Origin: Ciona intestinalis
Lineage: Eukaryota > Chordata > Ascidiacea > Phlebobranchia > Cionidae
Direction of reading: 5' to 3'
Assembly: GCF_000224145.3 (NCBI RefSeq)
Contig: NC_020176.2
Span: forward strand, 1,914,867-1,978,866
Length of the DNA: 64,000 bases
The translations under genes and the position numbers were made by a program. The notes beneath the pieces are model-generated. The model was given only the letters and a program-made list of their open reading frames with translations, did no database searches and had not been told where the DNA came from. Every line of letters starts with the position of its first letter. Within the stretch, counting starts at the first letter, position 1. Positions 61,801-64,000 of the stretch are shown here, piece after piece.

Positions 61801-63942
61801 ATCAAACATCAATGTACGCACATGTGATTCATTCGTTGTTGGTTTTTCTACCATACTTGTTCTTTCTGTATTGTTAGAATAAAATTAAAAGTATTATAAT
61901 TACAATAAATTAAGCATTGAAATATCATTAATATTGTCCAATTTAATGTTTTTTAAAACTGATTCAATTAAGGCTAGGTCTTGGAGAAGTATAATTCCAG
62001 ACGTGACTCACATTGTGTGGGTGACTGGGTGTCAACATATTTAAGGTTGTTAACTCGTTATAACCTTGTTATACTTGTTATAACCTAGTGGTTATACATA
62101 GCTCCAACTAAAAGTTTAATAAGAAGTTATAGTTTATAAGAGCCCTACCAAATAAGCTCTCAGAGACTTCATCTTTTTGTTTAATTTTTTGAATGCTTTT
62201 CCACTGTATTAAGAGATTGCTGATGCCCTTTGCTGTTTTCTGTAATAGTAAATTGCATATTTAAAAAAAATAACAATACAAATGGTAATATTGTAAGAAG
62301 TAGTCTGCATATACGATACTGAAGTTATATTTGGCTGTTATGATATGAAATTTTGACTAAGTACATAAAACTTATATATATTATTCTTTATTTTCACTTT
62401 CATTCTAAGAGGTATTTATATTATCAGTAAAACACAAAAAATACGATCAGTGAAACACACAAAAATAAACAAAAAAATTTTAATGGGGTTTGTTAAATTT
62501 TTAGTAGCTTGCTGCTGAGATCATAGAGTTATATTGTTATTATGTTGCTGAAATAAGTTTAGATAAAGTCAAGATGTCATTTAGATTTTCCAAAGCCTTT
62601 ATTTAACTTTTTAGGTTTATATTTAAGATGAAGTGGTTAAGTGAAAATGATGAATTGTAAGAGAAAGAGAACCATTAGAACAAGTCCGTTAAATGCATTA
62701 GAGATACTTTGCTTTTGTGGAAAATGATGTTTTTGAGAAAAAAATAGGCTGCATAAATGCAAGTTGTATCACTAATAATTGTATTATTTCCCTGTACTTC
62801 CATTGTCATTTTGTTTTTCTTCTAATTAAATTGAATTGATTTTAAAAACAGTGATTTTTATTGCCTCAAAAATGTCTTGTTTGACTCAAAGTAAAAAAAA
62901 ACAGTACAAAATATCGAATAAAATTTAAATATATATTTATAGAAATTCTACATACATCACTGTATGATAATAATCTATAGACAACACTGTATGATAATAA
63001 TGTTCCTCCAAATTCTAGACAAAAAAATTGTTAATGCAATACTCTAACACAAAAACAAAATACTGTAAATTTATCTTTTATTTCCCCACTTGACTATAGT
63101 TGCTTAAAACAGATATATTTATATAATATATTAAGCTTTAAAAAATGTACCTCAATAAGTTTGCCACCAGAATCATTACCCATTCCTTCATAAAACTGAT
63201 AGCTAGCAATTTTTTTTGTGCTATCCAAAAGAACATTTGCGTTGTCTAAAAATTTATGAACATCGGAAATCTGTAAAAAAATAAACTATTGTTTTATTTT
63301 TAAATCCGTTAACGTATTCTACCTATGTTGTTGTGTTTATTTGAGATGCAATAAACATGTAACAAAATTCCTTATAAAAAATAAATGTTTTATACATGTT
63401 TAGTGTAATACACACAATAAATACATTTTTAATGGATTGTTGTTTTAGAGCCTAAACCCATATGTGTAAAAGTTACACCAAAATAACAACACTTGGTACA
63501 AAATACACATATTATTTTATAAAGTTTGATGAGATTTTGAAAGGCATTGATCAATTCTAACCAAAGCTTAAGAACTGTGTCACTGTCACATATAAGAATT
63601 TTCTAATTGAGCTGTCTCACGTAAAACTCTAGATTATTTTTAATGTGATTAGGTTTAGGTGTATTTCGAGGCTAATAGTTTTTGGGAAAAATTGAACTTT
63701 ATAAATTTCACATTATATTCTAATTAGCCTTGTATGTATAGCAAGTTATTAAAACTCTGTTACCTTAATACTTGTGAGGTTGGTGAATGCATTAATCACA
63801 GCATCCACCTCACCAAAATTAACAGGTTTAATCCTGTTTCTCCAAGATGGCCAGAGCATGATGCCAAGAATTTGTGAGCATGTTGTTCTGTTCTTTTCTC
63901 TTTTGAGATAATTTTGAACTTGTTTTGAATCAACTAGATATT
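55832..63942 (-). CDS. Adhesion G-protein-coupled receptor, 5'-truncated by window
   Basis: Self-cleaving cell-surface receptor. Exons high to low: 63942-63764, 63270-63151, 62239-62149, 61865-61740, 61455-61318, 60032-59954 (or its duplicate 59726-59648), 58840-58595, 58214-58100, 57785-57573, 57372-57130, 56754-56650, 56389-56280, 56111-55832; phases agree throughout when one duplicate is used. The first exons form the GAIN domain. The GPS reads CECNHTTHFAILM, with the H-T-T cleavage triad intact. Membrane segments follow: LEVLSMILSAISIALLSVTI (TM1), MVSHYFFLVVFMWSLVEGVY (TM3), LVGWLTPALVVIVAFIVS (TM4), MIWSFLGPVLFIIALNMVVL (TM5), ILMPILGIPWIVGLLANLY (TM6) and GGQGIAVFVFYCFYNSEVRG (TM7). 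The N-terminal ectodomain beyond GAIN lies outside, so the subfamily cannot be named. Stop at 55832 if the last donor is not used. Confidence 0.9.
56957..57107 (-). repeat. SINE fragment
   Basis: GCTCGGATTACAAGTTAACA, TGGCTAACAGTTTGGACAGC, CCATTGGTGACCATAGGGTT and TAACTTGCCCAGGAGACACG. It ends about 20 bases from GPCR exon 57130-57372. A shorter plus-strand fragment is at 56490-56560. Confidence 0.6.
58303..58335. repeat. (TTTA)n microsatellite
   Basis: About eight ATTT/TTTA units in the GPCR intron following exon 58595-58840. Confidence 0.8.
59158..59268. repeat. Interstitial telomere-like repeat
   Basis: Roughly fifteen CCCCTAA/CCCCAAA units (TTAGGGG on the minus strand), degenerating into CTAACTC units at the right. 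It lies inside the TIR element, not at a chromosome end. Confidence 0.9.
59331..59404 (-). repeat. tRNA-like block inside the TIR element
   Basis: On the minus strand TGGTGTAGCGGTTTGCG fits a pol III A box and GGGTTCGAGTCCCG an intact B box with a T-arm-like palindrome. CTGTG near the start can pair with CACAG near the end, but a full seven-base acceptor stem does not form. It is therefore a tRNA-derived sequence rather than a working tRNA gene. Confidence 0.5.
59648..59726 (-). other. Duplicate copy of a GPCR GAIN exon
   Basis: 79-base exon encoding SSTNDIRSFAVISVFYDFPW plus its end; 59954-60032 is the same exon with two silent-looking differences. Flanking introns also match almost base for base. 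Only one copy fits a normal receptor. Confidence 0.85.
59854..59903. other. Assembly gap (50 N)
   Basis: A run of N separates two near-identical copies of the same GPCR exon region (59633-59853 and 59904-60160). Confidence 0.99.
60165..61240. mobile_element. Large inverted-repeat element with nested TIR element
   Basis: Left end AGGCATACCAAAGGAAATGA and right end TTCTTCTGTATGGCCCTTAA are inverted relatives, and the interior repeats the fold-back family at 9464-10075 (AAGAAGAAGCATTTATTATA, AGTTTCTAAACTACTGAAAT, TTATGGGAAATTTTATACAT). A direct repeat of TATGCCAACTTAGCACCTTT occurs at 60660 and 60728. It is interrupted by the element at 60203-60402. Confidence 0.6.
60203..60402. mobile_element. 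Short TIR element nested in the larger one
   Basis: TATAGTAAGATGGGGGAAGA at the left and AACTTCCCCCATCCTACTAT at the right, the cleanest terminal match of this family in the window. The 200-base body shares GCGCATAATATCC and TTAACAACGGTCTATGGGAG with 51203-51406. Confidence 0.8.
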
Positions 63943-64000
63943 CTGTTTTAAAAGTGTATCAGATATATTATTTAAACCTTGCAAGAAGGTATGGTTCTAA

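Overview
The window looks like nuclear genomic DNA of a tunicate, most likely a Ciona species. It is AT-rich and holds intron-dense animal genes with short GT-AG introns. It also carries many copies of a tRNA-headed SINE with a (GAAT)n tail and of short inverted-repeat elements. The species is an inference from gene structure and repeat style; the gene identities rest on protein motifs read from the exons.

Layout. (1) 374-34637, plus strand: almost all of HECTD1, a giant HECT E3 ubiquitin ligase. I could phase 48 exons into one continuous frame of about 2,611 codons; only the extreme N-terminus lies before the window. (2) 35135-38078, plus strand: TRMT61A, the catalytic subunit of the tRNA m1A58 methyltransferase, in 5 exons. 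It starts about 140 bases after the HECTD1 poly(A) signal and has a strong unpaired splice acceptor in front of its ATG, which suggests an operon resolved by spliced-leader trans-splicing. (3) 40253-44618, minus strand: a bHLH-PAS transcription factor of the NPAS4/dysfusion group, 10 coding exons and about 885 aa, with a probable 3' UTR reaching about 38.8 kb. (4) 44.6-50.2 kb: mostly non-coding, with promoter-like motifs and one possible small membrane-protein exon. (5) 50208-52812, minus strand: an alpha-1,3-fucosyltransferase-like type II Golgi enzyme in 3 exons. (6) 55832-63942, minus strand: an adhesion GPCR with GAIN domain, GPS cleavage motif and seven membrane segments; its 5' end lies beyond the window.

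The accessory content is mobile DNA. Several elements have hAT-type signatures: 8-bp target duplications and CA-GGCG-like or CAG-TTCC-like termini. They lie at 3798-4253, 6824-7478, 8259-8920, 15780-15923 and 54542-55169. The most unusual is a 584-bp inverted-repeat element at 59049-59632 that contains a telomere-like (CCCCTAA)n tract and a tRNA-like block. A second, near-identical copy of the surrounding exon, across an N gap, lacks the insertion. This is best read as two haplotypes assembled in tandem, so the window contains both the filled and the empty site.

The genes are not obviously functionally linked. The only likely co-expressed pair is HECTD1-TRMT61A.
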